NCBI RefSeq assembly: GCF_003467125.1
Contig: NZ_QSFA01000023.1
Span: 266-27,825, forward strand
Direction: 5' to 3'
Source of the DNA: Megasphaera sp. AM44-1BH
Lineage (GTDB): Bacteria; Bacillota; Negativicutes; Veillonellales; Megasphaeraceae
Length of the DNA stretch: 27,560 bases
This document shows, piece after piece, positions 15,146-23,574 of the stretch. The position numbers were made by a program, and so were the translations under genes. The notes under the pieces are model-generated. The model did no database searches and had not been told where the DNA came from. It was given only the letters and a program-made list of their open reading frames with translations. The number at the start of each line of letters is the position of its first letter. The first letter of the stretch is position 1.

Positions 15146-16483
15146 TCATTCCGGCTTTTTCCCCTGCCGGTGCGCGTTCTTCCATTTCTTGATGCGCTGC
15201 AGCCGGGCAGAAAATTCAGCTTCCTCTCCTTTTTGTCCCGGCCGGTAATATTCCCGGTCTGCCAGTGCATCGGGAAGGCACTGCATATCCGTCAGCTTTT
15301 CTTTCGTTTCATGGGCATACTGATATCCCTTCCCATACCCCAGGTCTTTCATGAGCTTTGTTACCCCGTTCCGTATCACCAGCGGCACCGGTTCGGATAA
15401 CGTCCGCAGTGCATCGTGACGGGCCTGGCCATAGGCCGTATACAGCGCATTGGATTTGGGAGCCAGTGACATGTACACGACGGCTTCCGTCAGATGAACC
15501 GTACATTCCGGCATGCCGATAAAGTGACAGGCCTGATATGCAGCGACGGCAATAGTCAGCGCCCGCGGGTCGGAAAGACCGATATCTTCACTGGCAAAGC
15601 GCGTAACCCGGCGGGCCACATACAGGGGATCCTCACCGGCTTCCAGCATGCGTGCCAGCCAGTAGACGGCCGCGTCAGGATCGGAATTACGCATAGACTT
15701 GTGCAGCGCCGAAATGATATTATAATGCTCTTCCCCATTCTTATCGTACAAGAGCGATTTCTGTGACGTACACTGCTCCAGTATATCAGAACTCACTACC
15801 AGCGTACCGTCCTCCCTGCGTTCACTGTTGAGGACAACCATTTCCAGCGTCGATAGGGCCATGCGGGCATCCCCGTTGGCAAAGACGGCAATCCGCGTCA
15901 ATACGTCATCGCTTATGGATACAGATTCTTTGCCCAGTCCGCGGGGGCTCCGGACAGCCCGGCGGAGGAGTTGTACCAGATCATCTGTCGTCAAAGATTT
16001 CAGGACAAATACTTTGCACCGTGAAAGGAGAGCGCTGTTGATTTCAAAAGACGGATTTTCTGTCGTAGCACCGATAAGGATAATACTTCCCTTTTCCACA
16101 AAGGGAAGAAAGGCATCCTGCTGGGCTTTATTGAACCGGTGGATTTCATCGACAAAAACGATGGTCCGTTGTCCATACATCCTGTTTTTTTCCGCTTCTT
16201 CCATGACTTTGCGGATTTCCCGTATACCGCTGGTAACAGCTGAAAAATCAATAAATACCGACTTGGTATGATGAGCTATGATCCGTGCCAGTGTCGTTTT
16301 GCCCACGCCGGGCGGCCCCCAGAAAATCATGGAAGAAATACAGTCTTTTTCAATCAGATTATACAGTACCTTTCCCTTTCCTATGAGGTGCTGCTGACCG
16401 GCAAATTCATCCAGTGTTTCCGGCCGCATGCGGCTGGCCAGCGGCTGCGGCACATCCTGTGAAAAAAGCGACTCTTCGCGCAT
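15146..16483 (-). CDS. rarA: Replication-associated recombination protein A (RarA/MgsA AAA+ ATPase)
   Basis: 445 residues from the chosen start. N-terminal segment PLASRMRPETLDEFAGQQHLIG (about 14-35) is a signature of the RarA/WRNIP1 clamp-loader-like ATPases. Walker A GPPGVGKT (56-63) and Walker B IVFVDEIHRF (108-117) follow, then the sensor region GATTENPSFE and a C-terminal tetramerisation domain (YWLARMLEAGEDPLYVARRVTRFASEDIG). The protein acts at stalled replication forks on single-strand/duplex junctions. A frame extending to 16537 is open, but AGGAGG stands 7 nt before the ATG at 16483. It has its own promoter (TGATATAAT extended -10) and diverges from the decarboxylase gene. Confidence 0.95.
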   Translation of the reverse strand: MREESLFSQDVPQPLASRMRPETLDEFAGQQHLIGKGKVLYNLIEKDCISSMIFWGPPGVGKTTLARIIAHHTKSVFIDFSAVTSGIREIRKVMEEAEKNRMYGQRTIVFVDEIHRFNKAQQDAFLPFVEKGSIILIGATTENPSFEINSALLSRCKVFVLKSLTTDDLVQLLRRAVRSPRGLGKESVSISDDVLTRIAVFANGDARMALSTLEMVVLNSERREDGTLVVSSDILEQCTSQKSLLYDKNGEEHYNIISALHKSMRNSDPDAAVYWLARMLEAGEDPLYVARRVTRFASEDIGLSDPRALTIAVAAYQACHFIGMPECTVHLTEAVVYMSLAPKSNALYTAYGQARHDALRTLSEPVPLVIRNGVTKLMKDLGYGKGYQYAHETKEKLTDMQCLPDALADREYYRPGQKGEEAEFSARLQRIKKWKNAHRQGKKPE

Positions 16484-16557
16484 CTCCGTTCCTCCTCTCC
16501 TGGCGGTAAAATATGCGTCTGGAATTTCTGTTAACAATATGGTACGCTTATAGTAGT

Positions 16558-16566
16558 ATTATATCA
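16558..16566 (-). promoter_or_regulatory. Extended -10 promoter element for rarA
   Basis: TGATATAAT on the minus strand: a perfect TATAAT with the TGn extension, 75 bp upstream of the rarA start. The -35 is weak, as is common for extended -10 promoters. Confidence 0.45.
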
Positions 16567-16618
16567 CGTCGATTGCGAATCGTATCTGTATTCCATCCAA
16601 AAAAAGAGGTGCATTTTT

Positions 16619-17827
16619 ATGTTAACCCAGCGTTTACGTACTCTGCTGCTGACCGAAGCAAAGAGACACGAAAGTTTCTATTTTTACGATGAACAAACAC
16701 TTAAGGAATCCATTCATCACCTGCAGCAGGCCTTTCCTCATGAACAGATTCTGTACTCCATCAAATGCAATCCCCACCGGGCAATGTTAAAGACCATATT
16801 TGCCAGCGGCATCGATGCAGACGCCGCCAGTCTGGGAGAAGTATATGCTGCCAGCGATTGTGGCGTGCCATCAGACCATATTTATTATTCTGCCCCGGGA
16901 AAAAGTGACTATTGTCTGGAAAAAGCACTGGGACAATGCATTCTCATCGCCGACAGCCTGAATGAAATCCGCCGCATCGACGCACTGGCAGCCAGAAAGA
17001 ATATGAAAGCTCCCATCGGAGTCCGCATCAATCCCAATTTCACCTATACCGACGAAAAAGGATGCAGTTCGAAATTCGGCATCGATGAAGATGCATTTTT
17101 CTCCGCGCTGCCGGAATTAAAAAAATTATCCCACGTCCTCATCATCGGTCTCCATACGCACCTGCGCAGCCAGGAATTGAACTGGCATATTCTCAGTAAT
17201 TATTATAAGAACGTTTTTTCTCTGGCTTCACGTCTTCAGGAAAAACTGGACGGCCCGTTATGTTTCCTCAATCTCGGAAGCGGCATCGGTATCCCCTATT
17301 GTCAGGATGAAGCCGATTGTGACATCGAGTCGCTGGGCCATGAACTGGAAAAACTGCGCGTCATACACGAAGATACTTTTTCCCAGGCCCGTATCCTCAT
17401 CGAAAGCGGACGTTATCTGGCTGGTCCCTGTGGCTGGTATGTCACTCATATTGTCGATACAAAAGAATCCCACGGCAGCCATATCGCCATAGCAGCCAAT
17501 ACCCTGAACGGCTTTCTCCGCCCCTGCCTGGAACACCTCGTCACCAGCACAAATCCGGAGGCACCGGCACGGGAACCATTGTTTTACCGCACCGGTTCGA
17601 CTCCCTTCTACGTGCTGAACGACACACAGGAAATGGAAAAAGTCACCATCTACGGCAATCTCTGCACGGCAGCCGATATCATCGCTTCAGACGTACTGCT
17701 GCCTAAACTTGCAGCAGGCGACGTACTGGCATTTCCTCATGCCGGGGCTTATAGTGCCGTACTCACGCCCTTCCAGTTTTCCTCACAGGTTCCACCGGAA
17801 GTCCTGTTTTTAAAAGATGTCCAATAG
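16619..17827 (+). CDS. Fold-type III PLP-dependent decarboxylase (LysA/SbnH-like)
   Basis: 402 residues. The PLP lysine is Lys49 in YSIKCNPH. GSGIG (220-224) binds the phosphate, ESGRYLAG (262-269) is the Arg-containing phosphate/substrate loop, Cys349 in GNLCTAAD is the catalytic acid from the partner subunit, and GAYS (376-379) closes the site. All active-site parts of ornithine/diaminopimelate-type decarboxylases are therefore present. The ESGRY and LCTAAD forms recall the SbnH/PvsE/BtrK subgroup (citrate-derived or antibiotic precursors) more than housekeeping LysA (EPGR), so the substrate is open: diaminopimelate, a D-amino acid or a biosynthetic intermediate. Ribosome site AGAGGTG precedes the start. 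Its last codons overlap the following MBL-fold gene by 11 bp. Confidence 0.85.
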   Translation: MLTQRLRTLLLTEAKRHESFYFYDEQTLKESIHHLQQAFPHEQILYSIKCNPHRAMLKTIFASGIDADAASLGEVYAASDCGVPSDHIYYSAPGKSDYCLEKALGQCILIADSLNEIRRIDALAARKNMKAPIGVRINPNFTYTDEKGCSSKFGIDEDAFFSALPELKKLSHVLIIGLHTHLRSQELNWHILSNYYKNVFSLASRLQEKLDGPLCFLNLGSGIGIPYCQDEADCDIESLGHELEKLRVIHEDTFSQARILIESGRYLAGPCGWYVTHIVDTKESHGSHIAIAANTLNGFLRPCLEHLVTSTNPEAPAREPLFYRTGSTPFYVLNDTQEMEKVTIYGNLCTAADIIASDVLLPKLAAGDVLAFPHAGAYSAVLTPFQFSSQVPPEVLFLKDVQ

Positions 17828-18722
17828 TAAAGATGTGTCCTATATGTTTGAACTCACGGCTCTTACCGGCAAAACGTATTATATCGAAAGCCCTGCCAAA
17901 ATCGGTGTCTGGTGCCCGGACGGGGTCCACGCCTGGTTTATTGACAGCGGCAATGATAAAGATGCCGGTCGCAAACTGCGCAAAATTCTGGATCAGCAGG
18001 GCTGGCAGCTGCAGGGGATACTCAATACCCACTCCAACGCCGACCACATCGGCGGCAACCAATATCTGCAGCGGCAGACCGGATGCCGTGTCTTCGCCGG
18101 AGGATTGGAAAAGGCCTTTACGTCATATCCAATCCTGGAACCATCATTCCTGTATGGCGGCTATCCCATGAAAGACCTGCGGCACAAATTTCTCATGGCA
18201 AAGGAAAGCGATGTTACCGATTTTTCTGATCCGTCTTTTCCCCATGAAATCGAAATCATCTCTCTGCCCGGCCATTTCTTCCATATGGTCGGATTCCGCA
18301 CACCCGATAACGTCGTCTTTCTCGCAGACTGCCTGAACAGCCGTGCCATTCTCGATAAGTATGCTCTGGGATATATTTACGACGTCCAGGCCTATCTCGA
18401 TACGCTGGACAAGGTAGAAGCGATGGAAGCAGACTGGTTCGTACCGGCCCACGCAGAAGCCACACAGGATATCCGCCCGCTCGTACAATACAACAAACAA
18501 AAAGTACAGGAAATCGCCGGTCTGATTCTCCAGCTCTGCCAGGCTCCCCGGAGCTGGGACGACATCTTACAGTCCGTATTTGACCATTATCATCTTACGC
18601 TCACAGTGGAACAATACGTCCTTATTGGAAACACCATCCGTTCCTTCCTTTCCTGGCTCCGCGATACAGACAAGGTAACAATTCTCATTGAAAATAACCG
18701 TCTGCTCTGGCAGGCCATATAA
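17817..18722 (+). CDS. MBL-fold metallohydrolase with altered metal motif
   Basis: 301 residues from the first ATG; ATG 17844 (after nine codons) is an equally good start, since neither has a strong ribosome site. The metallo-beta-lactamase motif HxHxDH reads H72-S-N74-A-D76-H77, so the second histidine is replaced by Asn. The other ligands are present: His153 in LPGH, Asp171 in ADC and His212 in PAHAE. C-terminal 80 residues form a winged-helix-like tail. Family members hydrolyse thioesters, phosphoesters or lactams. The overlap with the decarboxylase gene implies coupled translation and possibly a shared pathway, which I cannot name. A strong terminator follows 20 bp after the stop. Confidence 0.85.
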   Translation: MSNSKDVSYMFELTALTGKTYYIESPAKIGVWCPDGVHAWFIDSGNDKDAGRKLRKILDQQGWQLQGILNTHSNADHIGGNQYLQRQTGCRVFAGGLEKAFTSYPILEPSFLYGGYPMKDLRHKFLMAKESDVTDFSDPSFPHEIEIISLPGHFFHMVGFRTPDNVVFLADCLNSRAILDKYALGYIYDVQAYLDTLDKVEAMEADWFVPAHAEATQDIRPLVQYNKQKVQEIAGLILQLCQAPRSWDDILQSVFDHYHLTLTVEQYVLIGNTIRSFLSWLRDTDKVTILIENNRLLWQAI

Positions 18723-18743
18723 GGAACAGCAAAGAAGCTATAG

Positions 18744-18792
18744 AAAAAACAGTGACATGAAATAATCCGGGCTTTCATGTCACTGTTTTTTT
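18744..18792. terminator. Bidirectional intrinsic terminator
   Basis: AAAAAACAGTGACATGAAA pairs with TTTCATGTCACTGTTTTTT around a 10-nt loop. It ends the decarboxylase/MBL operon on the plus strand and the uxaB operon on the minus strand. Confidence 0.9.
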
Positions 18793-18806
18793 ATGCCTGT
18801 ACAGAC

Positions 18807-20276
18807 CTAGATTCTATAATCTTTTTCTGTTAACTCCGCAATATGCGGTTTCACTCCAATAGCCTCCATGCGGTCCAGATGACTTACAACCGCATCAGCA
18901 AAGCCAGGAACAGCCGTCAGGTCTTCTCCCCACCAGTCACAGCGGCCCATAACAGACCGTACATAATCCGCTGTTTTCTTCCCTGCCTGCTCCCTGATAA
19001 AAGCTAGTTTGTCTTCATCGTCGTGAATTTCGTATGTATTTCCCGGACGCGAACCTATGAGGCAATGATCACCGGCTTGCGTCGTACGATAAAATGCCAA
19101 AAGAGCCGCAAAGGAGTAAGTAAGCCACCGGGGAAGTTCCCCTGTTTCCGCCAGACTATCCTTATATGTCGGCAATATCCGTGCCCGCCATTTGGAAAGC
19201 GAATTCAAAGAAATGGATAACAACGCGTGTTTGACAAAGGGATTTTCAAACCGTTCATATACGGCCCGGGCAAATGCCACCGCCTTTTCTTCCGGCAGAT
19301 GCACTGTCGGTACAATTTCTCCAAAGACGGTCTGATCCAGTGATTTCCGTATAACCGGATCAGCCATGCACTGTCCTACATAGTCAAGGCCTGATAAATA
19401 AGCGCCAAGGACCATCGAGGTATGCGCACCATTGAGAATGCGGACTTTTTGTTCCTTAAAGGATTGAATCTGGTCTGTAAATTCAACATGGAATCTGCTG
19501 GAATCCAGTGGTAGACGGTCTTTCAGTTCCGGACTGCCAATGACCCAGAGAGAAAAGGGTTCTGCCTGTACCAGGAGCTGATCTTCATATCCCAGTTCTT
19601 CCTGCAGGCTGTCTATCGTATCTGACGGATAGCCTGTGACAATACGATCCACCAGTGTATCAACGAAAGAGCAACTGGCATCCAGCCATTGGCAGAATCC
19701 TTCCCCCAGCTGCCAGCAGGCTGCGTACTGCTGTACGCATGACCGGAGCAATTCCCCATTATGGTCGTTCAATTCCGTCGGCAGCATGACGAGTCCCTTA
19801 TGAGTGTCTCCTTCATAATACGTATACCGTTCATACAGAATCCGTGTCAATTTAGCCGGAAAGGTAACCGGAGGTATATCGGTAAAGGAATCACTTTCAT
19901 CAAAAACAATACCCGCTTCCGTCGTGTTAGATATGACAAATTCTAATTGCTCTTCATGAGCCAGTCCGAGTACGGCATCGAATTCATCGCGGGCGCTGAG
20001 TACGGTCTGAACCGAAGTAATGACCCGGTTTTCCGTATACACTGCCCCATCCTGCTGTCCCCGCAGGCATACCGTATAGATATTGTGCTGTTTGGAAAAA
20101 CGGTCTGATTTCCCCGCCCGGGGCATGACGATAGCAATACCAGCGTCAAAATTACGTTCTTCATTGGCTGCATCAATAGCATAATCAGCAAATGCCCGCA
20201 GGAAATTTCCTTCTCCGAACTGTAAAATCCGGATGGGATGAGCTGACGTCTGATAGCGTTCACTTACATTCTGCAT
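18807..20276 (-). CDS. uxaB: Tagaturonate reductase (altronate oxidoreductase)
   Basis: 489 residues, normal for UxaB. The N-terminal NAD-binding segment RILQFGEGNFLRAFADYAID (about 16-35) is the family hallmark, and the C-terminal mannitol-dehydrogenase domain contains KVRILNGAHTSMVLGAYLSGLDYVGQ (about 279-304). The enzyme reduces D-tagaturonate to D-altronate with NADH. Start 20276 is chosen for AGGAGA upstream; the open frame continues to 20297. It lies 20 bp downstream of an LgoD-like dehydrogenase, so the two likely convert L-galactonate through tagaturonate to altronate. Altronate dehydratase (UxaA) and uronate isomerase (UxaC) are not in the window. A fructuronate reductase (UxuB) role is less likely from the first motif. 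Confidence 0.9.
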   Translation of the reverse strand: MQNVSERYQTSAHPIRILQFGEGNFLRAFADYAIDAANEERNFDAGIAIVMPRAGKSDRFSKQHNIYTVCLRGQQDGAVYTENRVITSVQTVLSARDEFDAVLGLAHEEQLEFVISNTTEAGIVFDESDSFTDIPPVTFPAKLTRILYERYTYYEGDTHKGLVMLPTELNDHNGELLRSCVQQYAACWQLGEGFCQWLDASCSFVDTLVDRIVTGYPSDTIDSLQEELGYEDQLLVQAEPFSLWVIGSPELKDRLPLDSSRFHVEFTDQIQSFKEQKVRILNGAHTSMVLGAYLSGLDYVGQCMADPVIRKSLDQTVFGEIVPTVHLPEEKAVAFARAVYERFENPFVKHALLSISLNSLSKWRARILPTYKDSLAETGELPRWLTYSFAALLAFYRTTQAGDHCLIGSRPGNTYEIHDDEDKLAFIREQAGKKTADYVRSVMGRCDWWGEDLTAVPGFADAVVSHLDRMEAIGVKPHIAELTEKDYRI

Positions 20277-20296
20277 CTCTGTTTCTCCTGTCCGCA

Positions 20297-21319
20297 TCAG
20301 AATTTGATGATGACTTTCAACATATGGGCCGCATTCTTATCAAAATCATTAAAAGCCCGGGGGGCATCATCCAGACTATATGTATTAGTAATGATTTTTT
20401 CCAGGTCCACACCACCTGCTTTTACAAGGTCGATCAATTCCAGAAAGTCTTTTTTCAATGCGTTCCGGGAACCAAATATATTCAGTTCTTTTTTCTGGAT
20501 GATAGTGAAATTAAAATCCATATTTTTCTTTCCTACCCCAATAAGAACGACATTGCCACCAAAAGCAGCTGCGTCAATACAATTCTGGAACGTAGCCGGC
20601 GTTCCCACTGCTTCAATAGTCACATCAAAGCCATTACCTGTCGTGATATCCATGCATTGTTTAAGAAATGCCTGGTCATCCCCGGTATTCACAATTCCCC
20701 CGGCCAGACCAAACGTCTGAACGGCATAGTCTACTTTTTCCCGTGCCAGATCACAAATATAAACTTCAGCACCTTTCGATTTGGCCGCAATGGATGCCAG
20801 AGTACCAATTGTCCCGGCACCGACGATGAGAACTTTATTTCCCGGTTTTATGCCAGCCCGGCTGACACCATGGTAGCTGATGCAGAACGGTTCGATGACT
20901 GCCAGTGTTTTAGCCGGCAGGCCTTTGCCATCATATAGCCGTTCCACAGGAAGTGTGACGTATTCAGAAAAGACACCGTCCCGCTGACAACCTAATGTTT
21001 CATTGTGTTCACAGCAATTGAGCAGACCTCTTTCGCAGGAATAACAATGTCCACAATTAAAATAGGGATTGGCCGTGACGACCATACCGGGTTTCAATCC
21101 CTGGGGATTATCGTCGATTTCAACAATTTCAGCAGAAAATTCGTGGCCAGGAATGCGTGGATAGTCTGCATAGGCAAAGGTTCCTCTGTATGTGCCAAGA
21201 TCACTTCCACAAATGCCTCCATACAACACCTTCAGCAAGGCTTCTCCCGGCTTGCGGACAGGCATGTCCCGTTCAATGACTTGTACATCTCCAGGCTGAT
21301 TTACAATGATTGTTTTCAT
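20297..21319 (-). CDS. Zinc-dependent sugar-acid dehydrogenase, LgoD-like
   Basis: 340 residues from ATG 21319 (ribosome site AAAGGAAG; the 38 codons upstream in the open frame are non-homologous and lack a ribosome site). MDR-superfamily dehydrogenase: catalytic zinc ligands Cys37 (GICGSD), His59-Glu60 and Glu143, structural zinc cysteines 89, 92, 95 and 103, and the NAD-binding GAGTIG (167-172) with Asp190. It resembles E. coli L-galactonate 5-dehydrogenase (LgoD/YjjN) and RspB over its whole length. The product of LgoD is D-tagaturonate, the substrate of the UxaB encoded 20 bp downstream, which supports this call. Other polyol dehydrogenase substrates remain possible. The candidate promoter TTGTCA-17-TTTTAT lies 38 bp upstream. 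Confidence 0.85.
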   Translation of the reverse strand: MKTIIVNQPGDVQVIERDMPVRKPGEALLKVLYGGICGSDLGTYRGTFAYADYPRIPGHEFSAEIVEIDDNPQGLKPGMVVTANPYFNCGHCYSCERGLLNCCEHNETLGCQRDGVFSEYVTLPVERLYDGKGLPAKTLAVIEPFCISYHGVSRAGIKPGNKVLIVGAGTIGTLASIAAKSKGAEVYICDLAREKVDYAVQTFGLAGGIVNTGDDQAFLKQCMDITTGNGFDVTIEAVGTPATFQNCIDAAAFGGNVVLIGVGKKNMDFNFTIIQKKELNIFGSRNALKKDFLELIDLVKAGGVDLEKIITNTYSLDDAPRAFNDFDKNAAHMLKVIIKF

Positions 21320-21351
21320 TATTCTGACTTCCTTTCTCGTATAAAATAGCA

Positions 21352-21380
21352 ATAACAATTTTATGACAATAGTTTCACAA
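21352..21380 (-). promoter_or_regulatory. Candidate promoter of the lgoD-like/uxaB operon
   Basis: On the minus strand TTGTCA and TTTTAT lie about 17 bp apart, upstream of the dehydrogenase start. The pentamer ATTGT occurs as a direct repeat around the -35, a possible operator. Matches are moderate. Confidence 0.35.
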
Positions 21381-21484
21381 TAATGCAAGTAATATCCATG
21401 CCAACAAAAGATCTTTATATACCATTCATCCACAAAAGGGGCATTCCCTCTCCATCATGCCCTATATTCTCCTGTTCCATACAG

Positions 21485-21523
21485 AAAAAAAAATCAGGAC
21501 AGACTCATATGGGCCTGCCCTGA
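21485..21523 (-). terminator. Intrinsic terminator after the PrpR-type regulator gene
   Basis: On the minus strand TCAGGGCAG pairs with CTGTCCTGA (one mismatch), followed by eight T. It lies 52 bp after the stop at 21576 and isolates the regulator from the downstream dehydrogenase operon. Confidence 0.85.
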
Positions 21524-21575
21524 ACCATGTAATGATCCTGCATGGATTCATTGTACGTTTCAAATTTGTACATAA

Positions 21576-23423
21576 CTATTTCTTTTCTGAAACATCATGT
21601 AACTTTCGCCATAATGTAATCCGGCTGATGCCCAATTGCCGGCACACCTCCGCCTGCGACTTACGCTGCAACAGCGATGACGCAAAAATTTTCTCCGCTT
21701 CTTTCAGTGTGACATGATCCGGCACGGCAATGACTGCATCATCTGCATCAGATTGAGGCAGATCATCTTCTTCCAAAATAGCCGCAACACGTTTTTCCGT
21801 TATCGTTTCCTCTTCAAACGCCAGCACTTCTGCTACATTTTTCAGCTCTCTTATGTTTCCCGGCCAATCATAGTCCTGCAGCCTCTGTCTGGCGCGGTCC
21901 GTTATATGTATCATTCCCCCGCTTCCACTGTACTTCCTGAAATATTGCTGAAAAAGCGGCCATATATCTTCAGACCGTTCTTTCAGGGACGGCAGGCTGA
22001 GACGCAGGACATTGATACGATAGTACAAATCGAACCGGAACTTCCCATGCCGGGCCAGTTCTTTCAAATTCCGGTTTGTCGCACAGATTACACGTATATC
22101 CAGCGGGATGATCCGGTCATCCCCGATCCGCATCACTTCCCGTTCCTGCAATACACGCAACAACCTTCCCTGCACATCCAGGGGCAGTTCTCCTATCTCA
22201 TCCAGAAAAATAGTTCCCTTATGAGCCATTTCAAAAAGTCCTGGTTTGCCGGAGTGCCTGGCTCCGGTAAAAGCCCCTTCGGCATAGCCGAAAAGCTCAC
22301 TTTCTATGAGATCTTCCGGCAGGGAAGCACAATTCACCGATACGAACGGATGCGCTGACCGGGGACTTGCATTATGGATACTCTGAGCCAGTCCCTCTTT
22401 TCCCGTACCCGTAGCTCCATAGATAAGAATATTGGAACGGGTCCGGGCAAATTTTTCTGCCCGTTCCAGCAGATGTTTCATTTCCGAAGAAGTGGTAAAA
22501 ATATCAGAAAACCGGGTTTTAGCATAAAAACCGCTTTGTCGCGACGACAAGCGGATACGCCGTTCCTGTTTTTCAATTTCCCGTACTTCCTGAATGACAA
22601 AGACGTCATTGGCATGATGATTCATCTGCAGCGGGATGCGTTTAATCAGAATTCTGCTGCTTCCCAGAACTGCAACAGTTTCTTTCTCCTCTTTCCTGAT
22701 AAAACAGGAAAGGACTTTATACCAGTCCTGTTTATGTTCCCGTTCCAGAATCTGTTGGGCCGTCGTATTAAAATACACCGGCTGATGGTCCCCGGAAAAA
22801 ATTACGATGCCTTCCCGCACCGTATTGATAACGGCATTGAGCCGTTCCATCTGAAAATTCGTCAATCCGCGCATCCGTTCAATCCGCAGAGCTTCATCGA
22901 GTGCCCGTTCCACGGCAATACGGCCCGACCGGATATAGGCGTGGTCAGCATGCAGTTCCTGCGCTTTTTTCACTGCCTGATGACAACCTATGATATAGTC
23001 CGCCCCTTCGCCACATACCTTCTCCACCATATGGCGGATTTCGATATACGTCTTGCAGGGACGGAGCCATATTTTTATATTCTGGAACGCAAAATCTTTT
23101 ACTGTATTGTCAATGATATTATTATTGGTCACAATGCCAATCTGCGTGTATCCGGCAAAAACGGCATCCTGAATTTCTTCCAGGATATCACTGAATGTCG
23201 TCGTAATTTCTACAACCGTACGTTCCGGCAACCGTTTCAGATCATTGGCCGTGCCTCCGCGGCTAATCAGTATCGTCTTATCCGGCCGGCTCTTGGCAAT
23301 CTGCACAGCCTTTTCATTTGAAGCCGTAACTATTTCTATATCCAGATTCCTGTTGTGCATCACCCGCTTCGCAGTCTTTGTCAGCTCTTCAAAAGGCGCA
23401 ATAAACAAAACAGAATGCATCAT
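21576..23423 (-). CDS. Sigma-54-dependent activator with PrpR-type sensor domain
   Basis: 615 residues from the chosen start. Domains in order: PrpR_N sensor (about 5-185), PAS (about 195-280), AAA+ central domain with Walker A GATGTGKE (336-343) and the sigma-54-contacting GAFTGAR (383-389), then a Fis-type helix-turn-helix at the C-terminus (QAEVCRQLGISRITLWRKL). Such proteins bind far upstream, hydrolyse ATP and remodel RNA polymerase-sigma-54. The frame opens at a GTG at 23492; I prefer ATG 23423 because the sensor domain begins there and GGGGAGGAG precedes it, though with a long spacing, so the start is uncertain. The inducer is unknown; PrpR senses 2-methylcitrate, but related proteins control amino-acid or sugar-acid genes. 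Possible targets are the flanking NSS transporter or dehydrogenase operons. I found no well-spaced sigma-54 promoter in the window. Confidence 0.9.
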   Translation of the reverse strand: MMHSVLFIAPFEELTKTAKRVMHNRNLDIEIVTASNEKAVQIAKSRPDKTILISRGGTANDLKRLPERTVVEITTTFSDILEEIQDAVFAGYTQIGIVTNNNIIDNTVKDFAFQNIKIWLRPCKTYIEIRHMVEKVCGEGADYIIGCHQAVKKAQELHADHAYIRSGRIAVERALDEALRIERMRGLTNFQMERLNAVINTVREGIVIFSGDHQPVYFNTTAQQILEREHKQDWYKVLSCFIRKEEKETVAVLGSSRILIKRIPLQMNHHANDVFVIQEVREIEKQERRIRLSSRQSGFYAKTRFSDIFTTSSEMKHLLERAEKFARTRSNILIYGATGTGKEGLAQSIHNASPRSAHPFVSVNCASLPEDLIESELFGYAEGAFTGARHSGKPGLFEMAHKGTIFLDEIGELPLDVQGRLLRVLQEREVMRIGDDRIIPLDIRVICATNRNLKELARHGKFRFDLYYRINVLRLSLPSLKERSEDIWPLFQQYFRKYSGSGGMIHITDRARQRLQDYDWPGNIRELKNVAEVLAFEEETITEKRVAAILEEDDLPQSDADDAVIAVPDHVTLKEAEKIFASSLLQRKSQAEVCRQLGISRITLWRKLHDVSEKK

Positions 23424-23474
23424 GTATCCCAAAGCTCCTCCCCACCGATATCCCGGCTTAGAATAATCTTGTTT

Positions 23475-23492
23475 TTCCGTCACTTCTGTCAC
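23475..23492. repeat. Tandem 9-bp repeat upstream of the PrpR-type gene
   Basis: TTCCGTCAC and TTCTGTCAC stand head to tail (8 of 9 bases identical) between the likely promoter region and the chosen start codon. About 22 bp further upstream lies a perfect palindrome TATACGTATA (23514-23523). Both could be regulator sites. Confidence 0.4.
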
Positions 23493-23515
23493 TCACGAAA
23501 AGTATACCCTTTTTT

Positions 23516-23574
23516 ATACGTATAGAAAAGGGGCTGTAACAGAATGAGTTTCCCTCACGTCTGTTACAGCCCCT
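23516..23574 (-). terminator. Intrinsic terminator of the NSS transporter operon, overlapping its stop codon
   Basis: AGGGGCTGTAACAGA (23529-23543) pairs perfectly with TCTGTTACAGCCCCT (23560-23574), a 15-bp stem, with the tail TTTCTAT on the minus strand. The stop codon and last codons of the transporter lie inside the stem. Confidence 0.85.

Noticed and set aside
21385..21410. Sigma-54-like element (minus strand TTGGCATGGATATTACTTGC) upstream of the LgoD-like gene
   Set aside because: The GG and GC doublets are 14 or 9 bp apart, depending on the GG chosen, and not the strict 10, so it does not qualify as a -24/-12 promoter.
22374..23321. 315-codon plus-strand frame opposite the PrpR-type regulator
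   Set aside because: Antisense shadow; no ribosome site and no recognisable motif.
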